Positions 28,329-37,291 of a stretch of 64,000 nt of DNA are shown here, in pieces. Both the position numbers and the translations under genes were made by a program. The first letter of the stretch is position 1; each line of letters starts with the position of its first letter. The stretch covers positions 1 through 64,000 of the forward strand of contig NZ_QUZT01000022.1 in NCBI RefSeq assembly GCF_004682045.1. Direction: 5' to 3'. Under the pieces are notes generated by a model. The model was not told where the DNA came from, made no database searches, and saw only the letters and a list, made by a program, of their open reading frames with translations. The stretch comes from Pseudomonas nabeulensis (GTDB taxonomy: Bacteria; Pseudomonadota; Gammaproteobacteria; Pseudomonadales; Pseudomonadaceae).

Positions 28329-28356
28329 GCTGGCGGATAAAGGAGAGATAAAGCAA

Positions 28357-29601
28357 TTGAAAAAGAACGTTCTTATCATTGGTGCAGGAGGTGTCGCCAA
28401 GGTGGTGGCCCACAAGTGCGCGCAGCACAACGACGAACTCGGTCGTATTGCTATCGCGTCGCGCAACATCTCCAAATGCCAGGCCATCATCGACAGCGTC
28501 AAGGCCAAGGGTAGCCTCAAGGTGCCTGCGGACATCCAAGCCTTCGCGCTGAACGCCCTGGACGTGGAAGCGACCAAGGCCCTGATCCGCGAGACCGAAT
28601 CGCAGATCGTCATCAACGTCGGTTCCTCGTTCCTCAACATGTCGGTACTGCGTGCCTGCATCGACACGGGCGTGGCCTACCTCGACACCGCTATCCACGA
28701 AGAGCCGGGCAAGGTCTGCGAGACCCCGCCGTGGTACGGCAACTACGAGTGGAACCACCTGGAAGAGTGCAAACAGAAGAACATCACGGCCATCCTTGGC
28801 GTGGGCTTCGACCCGGGTGTGGTCAACGCGTATGCCGCGTTGGCGCAGCAACAGCATTTCGACCGCATTGATTCGATCGACATTCTCGACGTCAATGCCG
28901 GCTCCCATGGCAAATACTTCGCCACCAATTTCGACCCGGAAATCAACTTCCGCGAGTTCACCGGACAGGTGTGGAGCTGGCAGAACAGCCAGTGGACCAG
29001 CAACACCATGTTCGAAGTCAAACGCACCGATGACCTGCCGGTCGTCGGTTCGCAGAACCTCTACCTCACCGGCCACGATGAAGTGCACTCACTGTCGAAA
29101 AACCTCGACGTGCCCAACGTGCGTTTCTGGATGAGCTTTGGCGAGCACTACATCAACGTGTTCACCGTGCTGAACAAGCTCGGCCTGCTCTCCGAAAAAC
29201 CGGTGACCACCGCCGAAGGCCTGGAAGTGGTGCCATTGAAACTGGTCAAGGCCGTGCTGCCCGACCCGTCTTCGCTGGCACCTGGCTACACCGGCAAAAC
29301 CTGCATCGGAGACCTGGTCAAAGGCACCAAGGACGGCAAGGCGCGTGAAGTGTTCATCTACAACGTAGCTGACCACGAAGAAGCGTTCGCTGAGACCGAC
29401 AGCCAAGGCATCTCCTACACCGCAGGCGTGCCACCGGTCGCCGCTGCGCTGCTGGTCGCCCGTGGCGAGTGGGACGTGCAACGCATGGCCAACGTCGAGG
29501 AACTGCCCGCTGAGCCGTTCCTGAAGGCGCTGGACGTGATGGGCTTGCCGACGCGTATCAAGGACGAGCACGGTGATCGTGCTTGGGATGCGATTGCCTG
29601 A
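28357..29601 (+). CDS. Carboxynorspermidine/carboxyspermidine synthase (saccharopine dehydrogenase family)
   Basis: 414 residues. Rossmann NADP-binding start KKNVLIIGAGGVAKVVAHKC, then INVGSSFLNMSVLRACIDTG, GVGFDPGVVNAYAALA and a C-terminal catalytic domain. The enzyme condenses aspartate beta-semialdehyde with putrescine or diaminopropane reductively. No ATG gives the correct N-terminus: TTG at 28357 is the start, with AGGAGA 10 bases before it. An upstream reading overlaps the decarboxylase and is not conserved. A 10-base-pair hairpin follows the gene. Confidence 0.9.
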   Translation: MKKNVLIIGAGGVAKVVAHKCAQHNDELGRIAIASRNISKCQAIIDSVKAKGSLKVPADIQAFALNALDVEATKALIRETESQIVINVGSSFLNMSVLRACIDTGVAYLDTAIHEEPGKVCETPPWYGNYEWNHLEECKQKNITAILGVGFDPGVVNAYAALAQQQHFDRIDSIDILDVNAGSHGKYFATNFDPEINFREFTGQVWSWQNSQWTSNTMFEVKRTDDLPVVGSQNLYLTGHDEVHSLSKNLDVPNVRFWMSFGEHYINVFTVLNKLGLLSEKPVTTAEGLEVVPLKLVKAVLPDPSSLAPGYTGKTCIGDLVKGTKDGKAREVFIYNVADHEEAFAETDSQGISYTAGVPPVAAALLVARGEWDVQRMANVEELPAEPFLKALDVMGLPTRIKDEHGDRAWDAIA

Positions 29602-29616
29602 TAGGCATTTGAAAAC

Positions 29617-29642
29617 AAGGTGCGCCTGGATGGGCGCACCTT
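29617..29642 (+). terminator. Terminator hairpin after the polyamine genes
   Basis: AAGGTGCGCC and GGCGCACCTT form a perfect 10-base-pair stem with a 6-base loop 15 bases after the stop codon. The T-run is short, so it may be only partly intrinsic. It marks the left edge of the AT-rich region. Confidence 0.75.
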
Positions 29643-29645
29643 ACC

Positions 29646-30105
29646 TCATGCCTTGTATTGCAACCGTTTAAGCCGCTGAAGATAGCGCGCCAGCACCTCG
29701 CCGCAGAGCAACGATGCCTCAATACCGCAGCCCTCCAAAAAACTGCTTCGCTTTGCTGTTATCCCAGAGATAAGTGTTCTGATAAAACTCGATGACTCAC
29801 ATGCCATCGCGCATATCATCCCTGAACGCGCTCCGCGGCGGATATAGCCAGGTCGCGACATCACCGCCCCACAACGCAACCCAATCAACGTGGGGAGCCA
29901 CGGGCAGCACCCTCTTGCAATATTGACTCACACGTAGAAAGAACCCCTTGAAGTCAAGATTGCCTACGTGTGCCCGACACAGTTTGGACTTTTGTGTCAA
30001 TGATTGAGAATGACGGGCGACATAAGCGATGACTTCGGTCATGTAATCAACAGTGGCCAACCCCTCCCCCAATCCTGGCAGCTTCTGTAACAGCATTGTG
30101 CTCAA
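29646..30105 (-). pseudogene. Decayed gene remnant of unknown family
   Basis: On the minus strand a reading frame (about residues CKRVLPVAPHVDWVALWGG) stops at 29797. The same frame then continues sensibly past the stop (VIEFYQNTYLWDNSKAKQFF). At about 29722 a single extra base shifts it into another frame that ends in VLARYLQRLKRLQYKA at 29646. One in-frame stop plus one frameshift in protein-like sequence suggests a recently broken gene. The 5' end is also uncertain: the frame opens at a TTG near 30105 with no good ribosome site. I do not recognise the family. Confidence 0.45.
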
Positions 30106-30470
30106 GACATGCCTTTATGAATCGCCCCCATCCTTGATACTCCACACATTCCCCCGTTCGACTGTGACATTTTGCCACCCCAAAAGGAATGTCATCAGTG
30201 GATACCTCAAGGCTGCGGCGAGGTCGGCCAGTTTTTCGATCCTTCCAAAAGGAACTGACTGAGTTTTCTGGACTTCTCAGAAAGCCAAAGATCAAAAAAA
30301 TTACGTTTATTACGAAAAATTCTAAAAGACTGTCATTTCTCACAGTTAGCTTTTCCCCAAGTTTCTAATATAAAAACCCTAGTCTTTACGCTTGCATCAA
30401 TCCCAGATTTTTTACCGCTACCACATGGATCATGACACTCAGAAAATCTTTAACTAGAAGCGAGACTCAC
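30106..30470. other. AT-rich intergenic stretch before the biosynthetic cluster
   Basis: No convincing gene is seen. A short minus-strand frame (30047-30343) has no ribosome site and reads as low-complexity sequence. The 170 bases before the dehydrogenase start are very AT-rich. A TATAAA at about 30369-30374 could be a -10 element, without a convincing -35. The cluster promoter is presumably here. Confidence 0.4.
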
Positions 30471-31499
30471 ATGTACGCACTTATTAAGGATCAAGCTACC
30501 GAAGGGCTATGGCTTAGGCAAACAAAAATGCCTACTCTTTCTGCTGATAGCGTATTAATAAAAGTAAAAAACACTGGCATATGCGGTACAGATGTACACA
30601 TATGGAACTGGGATGAATGGGCTCAAGAAAAAATCCCACTACCCCTCATAATTGGCCACGAGTTTTGTGGTGAAGTCATAAAGACGGGCAGTAACGCCAG
30701 GCAGTTTTCTATTGGAACGCGAGTGTCCGGCGAAGGTCATATCGTCAACATGAACAGCAGGGCTGGCCGTAGTGGTCGACCGCATCTTGACGCCTTTGCA
30801 AACTGTGTCGGTGTTACTCGCCATGGCGCCTTCGCGCAATACATTGAGCTTCCCGCTTCAAATGTCGTAGCACTTCCGGATCATATCGATGATGAACTAG
30901 CCGCTATCCTTGATCCCTTGGGAAATGCAGTGCATTGCGCGCTGTCATTTGATTTGTCTGGCGAAAACGTCCTTATTACTGGCGCCGGCCCCATCGGCAT
31001 AATGGCCGCGGCTATCGCACGACATGTTGGCGCAGACCATATAGTCATAACGGATATTTCGCAAACCCGACTGGACATTGCCAAAAAGACAGTTAGCGAC
31101 TGCGTAACCGTAAACACAACGACACAAGACTTAAAAAGTATTATGCAGACTTTACGAATCAGTGAAGGCTTCGATATTGGGTTGGAAATGAGCGGTTCGT
31201 CATCCGCCATCTCTCAGATGATTGACAGTCTCGTACAGGGAGGAAAGATCGCCTCATTGGGCTTGCCCTCCAAAATGATCAATTTGAAATGGTCTAGCAT
31301 TGTCACAAAAGGCCTCCTAATAAAAGGGGTATATGGTCGGGAGATTTTCGATACCTGGCGAAAAATGTTCAACCTGCTGGAAGCAGGGTTAAATGTAAAA
31401 AATGTGATAAGTCATCGCTTGGCGGCACATCAGTTCGAACAGGGCTTTACTTTGCTGAAAGAGGGAAAGGCCGCAAAAGTCATACTGAACTGGAATTAA
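30471..31499 (+). CDS. Threonine 3-dehydrogenase-like MDR enzyme lacking the structural zinc site
   Basis: 342 residues. It aligns through its length with E. coli Tdh: catalytic-zinc region GICGTDVHIWNWDEW and GHEFCGEV, dehydrogenase core GAGPIGIMAAAIARHVGA, then YGREIFDTW. In Tdh the structural-zinc loop carries four Cys (pattern HITCGHCRNC ... HLC). Here the same stretch reads HIVNMNSRAG ... HLD, with all four replaced by N, S, G and D. The probable reaction is NAD-dependent oxidation of a threonine-like beta-hydroxy amino acid to the beta-keto form. It is the first of four close-packed AT-rich genes. The start is ATG 30471; an upstream ATG adds 13 unconserved residues. Confidence 0.82.
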   Translation: MYALIKDQATEGLWLRQTKMPTLSADSVLIKVKNTGICGTDVHIWNWDEWAQEKIPLPLIIGHEFCGEVIKTGSNARQFSIGTRVSGEGHIVNMNSRAGRSGRPHLDAFANCVGVTRHGAFAQYIELPASNVVALPDHIDDELAAILDPLGNAVHCALSFDLSGENVLITGAGPIGIMAAAIARHVGADHIVITDISQTRLDIAKKTVSDCVTVNTTTQDLKSIMQTLRISEGFDIGLEMSGSSSAISQMIDSLVQGGKIASLGLPSKMINLKWSSIVTKGLLIKGVYGREIFDTWRKMFNLLEAGLNVKNVISHRLAAHQFEQGFTLLKEGKAAKVILNWN

Positions 31500-31503
31500 A
31501 GAC

Positions 31504-32538
31504 ATGACCATCGAGATTATCACTTTCGAAAAATTTGAAGACATCCCTACTGACGAGTACGTTCAGTTAATTTCAAATGTTGACACCCCGGCATTCTATG
31601 ACCCGCGCTTTTTGAAAGCCGCAGAACATTTTCCATTACTACCTCCGTTACGCATTATTTATTTTATGGCTTACCTCAATGGTCAGCCCAGCGCCTTTAT
31701 GCCCTGTTACCTGCAAACCGCACAACAAATTGACCCTTTTGGGCTATTGGCCAACACTGCGAGTATCAGTTTTTCGGAACAAGGCACTGGACTATTCAGC
31801 CACGTCATGCACTGCTACGACACGAAAATCATTGCAACAAACGATAAAAAAGAACACACAGGAAAATTATTAAATGCTCAACATAAAATTGCTTGCGAGT
31901 GGGAAGCCGAGTATTTCGGTTTCCTCAACACCTGCGACACCTCTCTAATTACAGCGGCACAGGCATCAGGAATGCAAACGCGCTTCATGCTCGATCGTTT
32001 CTATCTGGATATTGTCAAAAAAAACAATTTCGAATTACTGGTAGAAGAGCTACCCGCCGACGGGCGTCGAGAAATGAAGCGCCAACTAAGGCGATTTTCT
32101 GAAAGTAACGCCAAGATTATAATTGAAGCGCCACCTTTGACCACCCTTCCAGAGTTGGTAACACTGTGTCAAAGAACAACTGCCCGACATGGAACACCCC
32201 ATTATTTTCCGGAGAAACCGTTATTTGACTTTGTCACCTGCTGCGGGGATATGGTAAGGACTTTTACAGTTCGACAGGACGATCAGCTTATCGCTGGATT
32301 TATCTGTTTTCTTGAAGAAGCCACTTTACATATGTGGTGTGCTGGGATGACGTATGACGATGTCAAATTCAGCCCATTCACCATACTCGTTGCAGAAGCC
32401 TACCAATATGCCTTCGCGCATAAAATAACCAGGGTAGAAATGGGGCGCCTCAATACAAAAATCAAAACGCGGCTCGGATTTTCTCCACTACCTCTTTTTT
32501 CAATTATTGGGAACCCCAAAGAAGAGTTTAAATTATGA
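31504..32538 (+). CDS. GNAT-fold acyltransferase (BioF2/Fem-like)
   Basis: 344 residues starting 4 bases after the dehydrogenase stop. The C-terminal half resembles Fem/BioF2-like double-GNAT acyltransferases: GRREMKRQLRRFSESNAKI, VRQDDQLIAGFICFLEEATL, HMWCAGMTYDDVKFSPFTIL, then VEMGRLNTKIKTRLGFSPLP. Related proteins transfer acyl or aminoacyl groups to amines, so here it could acylate the amino product of the dehydrogenase; that is inference. Base composition is AT-rich like its neighbours. The stop overlaps the FAD-enzyme start by 4 bases. Confidence 0.72.
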   Translation: MTIEIITFEKFEDIPTDEYVQLISNVDTPAFYDPRFLKAAEHFPLLPPLRIIYFMAYLNGQPSAFMPCYLQTAQQIDPFGLLANTASISFSEQGTGLFSHVMHCYDTKIIATNDKKEHTGKLLNAQHKIACEWEAEYFGFLNTCDTSLITAAQASGMQTRFMLDRFYLDIVKKNNFELLVEELPADGRREMKRQLRRFSESNAKIIIEAPPLTTLPELVTLCQRTTARHGTPHYFPEKPLFDFVTCCGDMVRTFTVRQDDQLIAGFICFLEEATLHMWCAGMTYDDVKFSPFTILVAEAYQYAFAHKITRVEMGRLNTKIKTRLGFSPLPLFSIIGNPKEEFKL

Positions 32539-33899
32539 GCATTCCCGCCGTCAGTGATTTAACCCACAACACAGGTCCCATTTATTGGCGAACAGACCCT
32601 GAATTTGAAAAGCATAGAGTGCAATCGGCCTGGAACGGTTATTTACCTGAACGCTATCCCATTGCGATCGTAGTTGCACACTCAGAGATCGATATCATTA
32701 ACACACTGAGTTACGCATGCGCCAATGGGCTGCAAGTCTCCTGCAAGACAGGCGGGCATTCATACTCTGTTTGCTTCCTTAAAAAGGATCACCTATTGCT
32801 TGACATGTCATGCTTTAAAACTCTCGAAATCGACAATGAAGCCTCCCTTGCTTATGCAGATGCAGGTGTCACCTCGCGACAATTACACGACGCATTGTCC
32901 ATTGTAGGCCTGGCCTTTCCAGTCGGACATGGGGGGGATGTTACGCTGGCTGGATTTTTAGTTGGTGGAGGTCAGGGCATCAACTGTGCTGAATGGGGAG
33001 GCATGAGCACCTTCAATATCGAAGCGGTCGAAGTCATCACAGCAACCGGCGAAAAAATTCTTTCGACGCCAGACCACTCGCCTGAGTATTTATGGGCCGC
33101 CCGAGGAGGTGGGGCTGCGTTATTTTTTGTCGTTGTTCGTTTCCATTTGAGGTGCTATCCGGTAAAAAAATACATAGCCGCCAGTACTTTTTTTTTCAAA
33201 GCAAGTGACCTGCCGACAGTCGTCGAAGCCATCAAGGACGGCGCTACTAAAATTTCCAGAGCGCTACAAATTATGGTCAGTCTAATTTCGACTTCTGAAG
33301 CAGCGAGTGCGCCTTGTTCATCTGATGATGAAAGTCACCTTGCCGTTCTGAGCACACTTGCTTTTGCCAGTGACGAGATGGGTGCACGAAAAATGTACTC
33401 CTCATTTACAACACACGTGAAGTTACCTATACCACTTCAACATACTTACCCTAAAAAAATAGAAGTCGAAGATATCTTTACCCAAACTACCAACCTGCGC
33501 ACCTGTGCACGCTGGAGGTCAGACAACATCCTCACCTACCACCCTTCGAAAGCTGCGAATATTCTGCTCAAGCACTTCTCAATCGTCCCTTCAAAGCAAA
33601 CACAAGCATTAATTATCTGGAGGCCTGCGCATGACTATCCCGACGCTGCCTATTCGGCCAAGGGTTCTTTTTTCATCTCCACCTATACACAGTGGAGCAA
33701 CAAACATGATGACATAGCGAATCGTGATTGGCTCTACGAACTCTACGAAGAGCTTTCGCCTTTTTCGAGCAGTCATTATCTTAATGAATTTGATCGAGAG
33801 GGCCGCGCGCACCTTATTCACAGGTGCTATAGCAGTAAACACTGGAAGAAGCTTCTGAAACTCAAAAACCTTCACGACCCACTCAATATTTTTGGTTGA
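32535..33899 (+). CDS. FAD-linked oxidase, berberine bridge enzyme type
   Basis: 454 residues. The PCMH-type FAD domain has KTGGHSYSVC (the His is the usual covalent FAD attachment) and GHGGDVTLAGFLVGGGQG. In bicovalent BBE enzymes a Cys sits in the latter loop (GxCPxVGxGG); here it is absent, so attachment should be by His alone. The C-terminal BBE segment is recognisable as LKNLHDPLNIFG. Such enzymes oxidise alcohols, amines or close rings in natural-product pathways. There is no signal peptide, so it is cytoplasmic. It overlaps the acyltransferase gene and is followed after 24 bases by a methyltransferase. Confidence 0.82.
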   Translation: MSIPAVSDLTHNTGPIYWRTDPEFEKHRVQSAWNGYLPERYPIAIVVAHSEIDIINTLSYACANGLQVSCKTGGHSYSVCFLKKDHLLLDMSCFKTLEIDNEASLAYADAGVTSRQLHDALSIVGLAFPVGHGGDVTLAGFLVGGGQGINCAEWGGMSTFNIEAVEVITATGEKILSTPDHSPEYLWAARGGGAALFFVVVRFHLRCYPVKKYIAASTFFFKASDLPTVVEAIKDGATKISRALQIMVSLISTSEAASAPCSSDDESHLAVLSTLAFASDEMGARKMYSSFTTHVKLPIPLQHTYPKKIEVEDIFTQTTNLRTCARWRSDNILTYHPSKAANILLKHFSIVPSKQTQALIIWRPAHDYPDAAYSAKGSFFISTYTQWSNKHDDIANRDWLYELYEELSPFSSSHYLNEFDREGRAHLIHRCYSSKHWKKLLKLKNLHDPLNIFG

Positions 33900-33923
33900 G
33901 TTACACCTCCCCTGGAGCCGACG

Positions 33924-34706
33924 ATGAATCATCAATTCGATAATCTTGCCAAACTCTATGCAAGCATGCTTGATTGGCCTCTTCGTAAACACGTAGAGGT
34001 TCCGTCAGTCATGAGATTAATAGAGAAGAATTTATGTGATAGAGATGTTTTAGACTATGGCTGCGGCCCTGGCATTTATACCGAGCGGCTTGCTAAACGA
34101 GGTGCACGTAAAGTCCTAGGCTACGATACCTCCGAAGACATGCTTACTTATGCGAGGACGCATGCCGCAAAAAAAAATCTCAGAATTACCTTCACGTCTA
34201 CTCTTGGGGACAACCTCAATAAACAATTTGATTTGGTACTGGCCGTCTACGTCATGCCCTATGCAACAACGCTTCATGAACTGACGACCATGTGTGCTCA
34301 AATGTACAATCTGCTGCGGCCCGGTGGCCGGTTGGTATCCCTGCCTATCCATCCACACTTTCATTCTGACAGAAATTACTACCAAAACTATGGCTTTCGA
34401 CTTTCAGCCCTCAACAAGAGCATCCCAGACCGTGAGGAGGGTGAGGAATTACTGTTAGAATTATTCCCGCCGGCCTTCGGCAATATGATAAATGAGCATT
34501 GGGAGAAATCGGTAATCAAAGAAGAGATCATTGCTCACTACTGGTCAATGACTGCCATGACCGATGCACTTACCCAAGCAGGATTTAGAAGTATCAAGTT
34601 GTACAATCATATACTCGATGAACAATCTGACGCGTCCTTAGATCGGACTTTTTTCCAAAAATATCTTGATTGCCCTCATGCAGCGATCCTCGAATGTCTA
34701 AAATAA
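33924..34706 (+). CDS. Class I SAM-dependent methyltransferase
   Basis: 260 residues. SAM-binding motif I is VLDYGCGPGIYTERLAKRG, followed by acidic VLGYDTSEDML and post-motif LLRPGGRLVSLPIHP. The family resembles small-molecule N- or O-methyltransferases, including the ToxA type. It is the last gene of the four-gene AT-rich cluster and probably methylates the cluster product or an intermediate. The ribosome site is GGAG 13 bases upstream of the ATG. Confidence 0.85.
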   Translation: MNHQFDNLAKLYASMLDWPLRKHVEVPSVMRLIEKNLCDRDVLDYGCGPGIYTERLAKRGARKVLGYDTSEDMLTYARTHAAKKNLRITFTSTLGDNLNKQFDLVLAVYVMPYATTLHELTTMCAQMYNLLRPGGRLVSLPIHPHFHSDRNYYQNYGFRLSALNKSIPDREEGEELLLELFPPAFGNMINEHWEKSVIKEEIIAHYWSMTAMTDALTQAGFRSIKLYNHILDEQSDASLDRTFFQKYLDCPHAAILECLK

Positions 34707-34770
34707 GCTATTTATGCAAGTGGCCGTTTGTAATAAAACAGATGATTTCAGCACTAACCTGAAGTTTCCC

Positions 34771-34805
34771 CGACAGTGGCTGCGATACCACCGCAGGCAC
34801 TGTCG
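34771..34805. terminator. Hairpin after the biosynthetic cluster
   Basis: CGACAGTG pairs with CACTGTCG, and inside it CTGCG pairs with CGCAG across a single G-G mismatch: a 13-pair stem with a 7-base loop. No T-run follows, so it may be a Rho-independent-like barrier or a shared terminator for the cluster and the convergent IclR gene. Confidence 0.55.
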
Positions 34806-34847
34806 CACCTGCGGAGTCATTGGGTATGGAGGCCGTGAGGTGTCAGT

Positions 34848-35666
34848 TCACTCCAAATTGCGCGCCGAATTACTCAGCGCCCTTGAACACTGCAACAACG
34901 CCGGCGCCAGCTGCTTCTCGGCATCCGCCCTGCTCCACCGGCTGGTCGGCGCCACCACATGCACCGCCGCCACCGGCCGGCCATTCGCACCCAACACCGG
35001 CGCGCCAATGGTCATATCACCCAGGAACAACTCCTGGCCATTCACCGCGTAGCCCTGCTCGCGCACCTGTTGCAGCGACTCCAGAATCTGCTCAACGTCA
35101 GTCAGCGTCTGGCTGGTGTGGGCAATACGCTGGCTGTTCTCGATCAACACCACCGCCTCATCCACCGGCAGCGCGCTCAAATACGCGCGCCCCGACGCCG
35201 TGCAATACATCGGGACCCGCGAGCCGATCGGCATATGCACCGGCACAAAGCCCGAGCTGACGAATCGCGCGATATAGGTCATGTCATAGCCCGCAGGTTC
35301 AGTCAGACACGAGGTCTCCCCCGTCAACCGGGTCAACTCCGACAAAAACGGATTGGCCACCTCGATCAACGAGTGTGCATCCAAATAACTGAAGCCCAAC
35401 TCCAACACCCGAGGTGTGAGTTGGTAATGACGTGTGCGGGAGTGTTTCCGAAGGTAACCCAGGCTTTCGAGGGTAAACACCATGCGTTGGGCCGAGCTTT
35501 TGGTCATGCCGGCAGCCTCGGCCACCTCTGCAAGGCTCATGCTACGGCGCTGTGCGCTGAATGCCTTGAGTACCGACAGGCCTTTTTCCAGGGATTGGTT
35601 GTGCAAACTGTTGCGTTCTTCGGACATGGCGAACTCGCGGGTTTGATCGATCAGGCGTGGCGACAT
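34848..35666 (-). CDS. IclR-family transcriptional regulator
   Basis: 272 residues. N-terminal winged helix (LAEVAEAAGMTKSSAQRMV, then LGYLRKHSRTRHYQLTPRVL) and C-terminal effector domain (CTASGRAYLSALPVDEA, GYAVNGQELFLGDMTIGAPV). Divergent from the amino-acid ABC transporter and FAD-oxidase genes, it is their likely regulator, with paired CGATA-type elements in the shared promoter region. Two starts are possible, 35666 and 35627 (MSEERNSLHNQ); neither has a strong ribosome site. Confidence 0.9.
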   Translation of the reverse strand: MSPRLIDQTREFAMSEERNSLHNQSLEKGLSVLKAFSAQRRSMSLAEVAEAAGMTKSSAQRMVFTLESLGYLRKHSRTRHYQLTPRVLELGFSYLDAHSLIEVANPFLSELTRLTGETSCLTEPAGYDMTYIARFVSSGFVPVHMPIGSRVPMYCTASGRAYLSALPVDEAVVLIENSQRIAHTSQTLTDVEQILESLQQVREQGYAVNGQELFLGDMTIGAPVLGANGRPVAAVHVVAPTSRWSRADAEKQLAPALLQCSRALSNSARNLE

Positions 35667-35699
35667 TTCTACCGCAAATCACAAAAATAGACCACAAAA

Positions 35700-35755
35700 T
35701 ATCGCATATCGATACGAATGGTTCATTTTGTCGATTTTAAGAAGCGATATACGAT
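35700..35755. promoter_or_regulatory. Candidate IclR operators between divergent genes
   Basis: TATCG-CATAT-CGATA is a perfect palindrome at 35700-35714. A related GCGATATACGA lies at about 35745-35755. Two similar AT/CGATA elements about 45 bases apart, in the gap between the IclR gene and the transporter operon, fit an operator pair. Assignment to IclR is inference from position. Confidence 0.5.
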
Positions 35756-35843
35756 TTTTATTAATCAAAATGGCATAGAGCTTGCGTTTTCATCCCCAGC
35801 CGCTTGCGGTACTGACGATCCGTTTTCCTTCTGGAGTAACCCG

Positions 35844-36626
35844 ATGAACAGTCTTTCGCCCTTGTTTCGCCGCCTTGCCTTTGCCGTTTGCGCCACGCTC
35901 TGCGCCAGCGCCGTGCACGCAGAAAGTGCGTCCTCTTACAAAGTCGGTGCAACGGCCAGCGGTTCGCCGTTTACCTTCCTCGACATCAAGAGCAACAGCA
36001 TCCAGGGCGTGATGGTCGATGTGGCCGAGGCCGTGGGCAAGGCTGGCGGCTTTACCAGCCAGATCGAACAGACCAACTTTGCCGCACTGATCCCCTCCCT
36101 CACCTCCGGCAAGCTGGACTTTATTTCCGCCGGCATGCTCAAGACCGAGGAACGCACCAAAGTCGTCGATTTCAGCGCACCGGTGTACGCCTACGGTGAA
36201 GGCCTGATCATCAATGCCGACGATAACGCCGCCTACCCGGACTTGCTGCCGCTCAAGGATCAAATCGTCGGCGTGCAGGCCGGCACCATTTTCTACGACC
36301 AGTTGAACAAGCTCGGCATCTTCAAGGAGATCCGCACCTACGATTCCATCGGCGAGATGGTCCGCGACCTGTCCCTGGGTCGTATCAAGGCGGCCGTAGG
36401 TGACCAACCGGTGGTCGCCTACCAGATCCGCCAGAAGCTGTTCAAAGGCGTGAAACTGGCCGCCGACTACCACCCGACCCACGTCGGCGAAGTGTGCCTG
36501 GTGACGCGCAAGGGCGACACGCAAACCCTCGAGCGCCTGAACACGGCCATCGCCAGCATCAAGGCCGACGGCACCCTGGACAACATCCTCAAGAAGTGGG
36601 GGCTTGATGCCCAGGTGCGCCCATGA
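35844..36626 (+). CDS. Amino-acid ABC transporter binding protein (family 3)
   Basis: 260 residues from the ATG at 35844 (CTGGAG box upstream). Signal peptide LAFAVCATLCASAVHAESAS, then the family 3 fold: FTFLDIKSNSIQGVMVDVAE, FAALIPSLTSGKLDFISAGM, EERTKVVDFSAPVYAYGEGL, VGVQAGTIFY. Ligands of this family are polar amino acids and opines. It overlaps the permease gene by 4 bases. An FAD-dependent oxidase ends the operon, so an amino acid or amine that can be oxidised is the likely ligand. Confidence 0.9.
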   Translation: MNSLSPLFRRLAFAVCATLCASAVHAESASSYKVGATASGSPFTFLDIKSNSIQGVMVDVAEAVGKAGGFTSQIEQTNFAALIPSLTSGKLDFISAGMLKTEERTKVVDFSAPVYAYGEGLIINADDNAAYPDLLPLKDQIVGVQAGTIFYDQLNKLGIFKEIRTYDSIGEMVRDLSLGRIKAAVGDQPVVAYQIRQKLFKGVKLAADYHPTHVGEVCLVTRKGDTQTLERLNTAIASIKADGTLDNILKKWGLDAQVRP

Positions 36627-37291
36627 ACCTGAGCGAATTCCTGCAAAACGCCCAGGACTTCTTGCCGATCCTGCTGCAAGGCGCCTGGGTCACGATCCAG
36701 ATCACCGTGCTGTCGTTCCTGCTCAGCAGTGCCATCGGCCTGGTGCTGGCGTTGCTCAAACTGTCGCCGATCCGTGCGCTGTCATGGATCGCCAGCACCA
36801 TCATCAACGTGATCCGTGGCCTGCCGATCATCGTGCAGCTGTTCTACATCTACTTCGTGCTGCCGGACATGGGCGTGCACCTCACCGCGTTCTATGCCGG
36901 TGTGATCGGCATGGGCATCGCCTACTCGGCGTACCAGGCAGAGAACTTCCGCACCGGCATCATCGCGGTGGAACAGGGCCAGCGTGAGGCCGCCGAGGCA
37001 CTGGGCATGCGCTCGGTGCTGATGATGCGCCGGGTGATCCTGCCGCAAGCGTTTCGCATCGCCTTGCCACCCTACGGCAACACGCTGGTGATGATGCTCA
37101 AGGACTCGTCGTTGGTGTCCACTATCACCGTGGCGGAGATGACCCGCCAGGGCCAACTGATCGCCTCGTCGACCTTCCAGAACATGACCGTCTACACCCT
37201 GGTCGCCCTGCTCTACCTGCTGATGAGCCTGCCGTTGGTGTATGGCCTGCGCCGCATGGAACAACACCTGGGCCGGAGGAAAAAAGCATGA
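36623..37291 (+). CDS. Amino-acid ABC transporter permease
   Basis: 222 residues of the HisM/GlnP type. Helices include [20 protein letters not shown]. The family signatures [20 protein letters not shown] and the EAA loop [20 protein letters not shown] are present. It overlaps the genes on both sides by 4 bases, so a tight operon. A single permease gene suggests a homodimeric channel. Confidence 0.92.
   Translation: MNLSEFLQNAQDFLPILLQGAWVTIQITVLSFLLSSAIGLVLALLKLSPIRALSWIASTIINVIRGLPIIVQLFYIYFVLPDMGVHLTAFYAGVIGMGIAYSAYQAENFRTGIIAVEQGQREAAEALGMRSVLMMRRVILPQAFRIALPPYGNTLVMMLKDSSLVSTITVAEMTRQGQLIASSTFQNMTVYTLVALLYLLMSLPLVYGLRRMEQHLGRRKKA

Noticed and set aside
30047..30343. Minus-strand 98-codon reading frame left of the biosynthetic cluster
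   Set aside because: No ribosome site or recognisable protein pattern; it overlaps the start of the decayed gene in another frame.
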